Shown: one piece after another, positions 60,730 through 64,000 of the stretch
Layout of the letters: every line of letters starts with the position of its first letter
Position numbering within the stretch: position 1 is the first letter of the stretch
Source of the DNA: Echria macrotheca
Taxonomy: Eukaryota; Ascomycota; Sordariomycetes; Sordariales; Schizotheciaceae
Reading direction: 5' to 3'
Assembly: GCA_030411725.1 (NCBI GenBank)
Contig: MU839834.1
Span: forward strand, 310,001-374,000
Length of the DNA stretch: 64,000 nt
The notes under the pieces: generated by a model
The model's database searches: none
Seen by the model: the letters and a program-made list of their open reading frames with translations, nothing else
Told to the model about the DNA's origin: nothing
Position numbers and translations under genes: made by a program

Positions 60730-63700
60730 ATGAAATCACATAATGCGAACCATTCCGAAGACCACCAAACTTTGTCCAGTCGCTCACCAGCACCCAGGGA
60801 AAGCACGGGACCTGCGGGCTCGGTCAAGCAGCCAAACTCGGCCATGACCACCTCTGCAGGACCCTCTTCATCTTCGTCCATCCTGCCCAGGATGTCTGAC
60901 CCAGGCCCCGCATCGGCCAGCAATTCGGCGTCCCCTCAGCCCATGGACAGGCTCTCATCTGCCGCATCCAAAGAGGGCGCAGGAGGGACAGCATCTCCTT
61001 ACGGGACGCGCTCCAGGAACCGCGGAGCGCGCCCCAACTACGCCGAAGACAAGGATATTGATATGGACCTATTTGACAATTATCCCGACAGACGAGACGA
61101 TGATGGCAGGAAAACCGTCACCCGACAGGCATCTTTTTCCAACAATGCGACCCAGGTCGCCCCACGTTCAGTCAACGGCACATCTCGAAAGCCGCTTCCG
61201 CCGGATGATGGCAAACCTCAAAACGCCACGTCCCAACACGGCAGCGCGACAACGACTTCGACGACCAAGGACAAGGAGCACCACAACCACAGCCAGGCCA
61301 CGCCGTCTGGTACGCCGGGCGCCACTGCAAACGGCCCCACGACGAAATCGAAGAAACGAAAGGCCGATGCAGCGGCGGGCGGCGGCAGGGAGACGCCGTC
61401 TGCGTCGGCCGGCGCAAACCACTCGACGGTGCAGAGGCGGCAGGCCAACGGCAATCACAGCAGCTCGTTGGCCCGAGGCGGCGGCGGCTATGGCGAGACG
61501 AACCTGCTCACCTTTGAGAGCTGTGGAGCTCGACTCCAGAATGGCAAAATGGTGGCCGACGACGGCACGGTGCTGGAGGTGAACGGTAAGTCGGCGAGAG
61601 GGGTTGGAATGCAGGTGCTTGCTGGGGAGCTGATGGGGGGCTGACATTGGCTGCAGATCACGTCTACCTGGTCTGTGAGCCGCCTGGCGAGCCGTACTAT
61701 CTCGGGCGCATCATGGAGTTCTTGCACGTCAAGAACGACAACTCCCGGCCGATTGACGCGCTGCGGATCAATTGGTACTACCGGCCCAAGGACATCGGGC
61801 GCAAGGTGCAAGACACGCGCCTGGTTTTCGCCACGATGCACTCGGACATCAGCCCGTTGACATCGCTGCGCGGCAAGTGCCAGATCCGGCACAAGGCCGA
61901 GATTGAGGACATGGCGGCGTACAAGCGGACGCCCGACAGCTTCTGGTACGAGAAGCTGTATGACCGGTATATCCAGAAGAACTACGAGGTGATTCCGACG
62001 GCGCAGATCATCAACGTGCCCGAGAACGTCAAGCGGGTGCTAGACGAGCGCTGGAAGTTCATTTTGGTGGAGCAGGGCCGGGGCAAGGAGCTGACCAGTG
62101 CCGTCAAGACGTGCAAGCGATGCAGCGGCTACTGCGCCAGGTAAGTTTCTGTGCATCCCCCACCCGCATTCGACCGCATTTCGTTCTGCGATTTCATTTG
62201 CCCGCCGAGTGGGGCTGCCGCTGACACATCGAGCAGCAACGATTCGGTCGACTGTGCCGTGTGTCAACACACGTACCACATGAACTGCGTCAAGCCACCT
62301 CTGCTCAAAAAGCCATCGCGTGGCTTTGCATGGTCCTGCGCCGCATGCAGCCGCGCACAGGAGAGGAAGCTCGAGGCCCGCAACACGCCCAACGTGCTGG
62401 ACCCGAACCACGACGGCGACGACGAAGAGCTTCTCGACGACGAGGACGACGACCAGGGCGGCGGTGGCGGTGCCCATGGCGTCGACACGGGGCGCACCAG
62501 CCGCACCAGCCCCGCCGACGAGGACCACCACCAGCCGGCGACAGCTGAGCAGATCTACCACGCCGGTCTGTGGCCCTATCGCTATCTGGGCATCCACTGC
62601 AAGGTCGAGGATGCGCTGGACTACGACGACCGCATCTTCCCCCGCGCCAGTACCCGTCTAGGTCCTCGCCACCAGGCCGTCGTGCTGCCGTGGCCTGGCC
62701 GTCCGGTCGAGTACGTGAAGCCGCTCGAGTTCAAGAAGTCAAACCGCAAGGATGGCAAGCTCAGCAAGGAGATGCAGGCCGCCGTCGAGGCCGAGCGGGC
62801 CAAGAAGGAGAAGCGGCCCAAGTGGGTGCAGGATGCGCCGCCCGGATGGGTGCAGCGCGGCGGGGACGACACGGTCACGCTGTTGTACAAACCCCCCGAG
62901 GATTGCGGCGTGCAGATGTCGGGCGAGGCGATTGACGAGTACATGGACACGGCGAGGTCCATGGCTGTGAGCCTCGGCCTCCCTGCGCGTTCGACCAACC
63001 TTCAGGATGTCGCCCGCGACACGCTCTTCCGCAACCTGTTTGACCCGCAAAAGTCGCTCAAAGAGCTTGAGAAGCTTCCCAAATCAGACTTCGGGGAGCC
63101 TGAGCTCACAGCCGCTGAACAGAAGAAGTTTGAAGAGGGCGTCGCCAAATTTGGCTCTGAGCTCCACAGCGTCATGAAGCATGTGAAGACGCTCTCACCC
63201 GCCACCGTGACACGATATTACTACACCTGGAAGAAGACCGATCGGGGGAAACAAATCTGGGGCAACTATTCGGGGCGGAAAGGAAAGAAGGACGCCAGGA
63301 AGGCCGAGGCTGCGGCCAACAAACTGGCGGATGACGTCGCCGACGATCACGACGACTCGGCCTTCGATACCGAAAAGGCGCGGGAGAAGAAGAAGGGTTT
63401 CATCTGCAAGTTCTGCACGACCAAGACCTCGCGTCAGTGGCGCCGAGCGCCCAACGCCTCGGCTACACTGGTCACGGAAAATGGCGGCCGAAATTCAGTC
63501 AAGGACAAGAACGGACAGTATATCCAGGCGCTATGTAGGAGGTGCGCCGAGCTATGGCGACGTTACGCCATCCAGTGGGAGGATGTGGATGAGGTTGCCA
63601 AGAAGGTTGCGCTGAACGGAGGCCGTGGATGGAGGCGAAAAGTCGATGAAGAACTGCACAAGGAACTTTTGGCGGCTGACGAAATGATGAACAACACCCG

Positions 63701-64000
63701 CTTCTCCACGCCTGATCATGGCGTTTCTGCGAGCCCCGCAGCATCGTCGCAGCTGCAGCAGGCCGGACAGGAGCCACCTCGCAAGAAACTCAAGGGCTTT
63801 GTCGAGCGTGACCCGGATCAGACAGCCTCGGAGTCTGGCAGCGTATCCGGAGCCGTCGCCTCGAAGAAGAAGGAGAGGATTGCGGAAAAGGCCGCCGCAC
63901 CCCCAGCAGTGCCCGAGATCCCGAAGCCACGCACATTGCCATGCGCTGTTTGCTACGAGATGGAGCCACTTGGCGACCAACATCTTTCGTGTAAGGAATG
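60730..64000 (+). CDS. SNT2: Snt2-like chromatin regulator (BAH, PHD, SANT, GATA), 3' cut
   Basis: Exons 60730-61585, 61657-62140 and 62237 onward; the frame is open to the window end (about 1034 residues seen). Residues 1-280 are disordered, with Ser/Ala runs and a KKRK-type nuclear signal. The BAH domain lies at about 285-410 (DHVYLVCEPPGEPYYLGRIMEF). A PHD finger at 436-485 (TCKRCSGYCA, then CAVCQHTYHMNC) is split by intron 2. A SANT domain (737-787: LTAAEQKKFEEGVAKFG, TVTRYYYTWKKT) and a GATA-like zinc site follow (C837/C840 and C880/C883, with a 39-residue loop, longer than canonical 17-18). A further Cys pair at CAVCYEMEP begins a second PHD at the edge. Snt2 works with Rpd3/Ecm5 or Lid2-type complexes in histone deacetylation and stress response. 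Confidence 0.88.

Overview
The window is nuclear DNA from a filamentous ascomycete, most likely a Sordariomycete close to the Sordariales or Chaetomiaceae. The evidence is short introns (about 45-100 nt) with GT(A/G)NGT donors, CTAAC-like branch points and CAG/TAG acceptors, GC-rich coding exons, and typical fungal proteins (LicD/Mnn4-type protein, Bub1/Mad3 checkpoint kinase, Snt2-like BAH/PHD protein, enolase). The genus assignment is inference. I see no bacterial operons, CRISPR, phage, transposon, rRNA or tRNA.

Layout. 1-7 kb: the C-terminal part of an unknown protein, a small secreted LicD-like protein, a CENP-U/Ame1-like kinetochore protein and a twin CX9C protein. 7-20 kb: an M1 aminopeptidase with a mitochondrial-type presequence, enolase, a Bub1/Mad3 kinase, and an Apn1-type AP endonuclease convergent with it. 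20-32 kb: a large F-box protein ending in a CaaX box, an 86-residue unknown, an unknown protein with a mitochondrial-type N-terminus, a gene-poor 2-kb stretch, and a beta-hydroxyacid-dehydrogenase-like protein. 31-41 kb: an eight-exon ALY/REF mRNA-export factor, eIF4A, an F-box/JmjC protein and a CCCH/Smr protein. 41-50 kb: a Tvp38/TMEM64 membrane protein, a protein with three Cys-Pro motifs, a prolyl-iminopeptidase-like hydrolase and a BTB protein. 50-64 kb: a HELQ/Pol-theta-type helicase, a 5.2-kb gene-free divergent region, and the 5' part of an Snt2-like chromatin regulator cut by the window end.

The genes are housekeeping and regulatory loci on both strands, with no biosynthetic or defence cluster. 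Several concern chromosome stability (CENP-U, Bub1, Apn1, HELQ, Snt2) and several RNA metabolism (ALY/REF, eIF4A, CCCH-Smr), but nothing shows they are co-regulated. Gene models were built by hand from splice signals, and in every multi-exon model the reading frame closes exactly. I found no convincing undescribed system. The best leads are the LicD-like protein that lacks its acidic metal-binding motif, the CaaX-tailed F-box protein, the Cys-Pro-motif protein, the frame-preserving intron in BUB1 and the micro-exons in ALY/REF.
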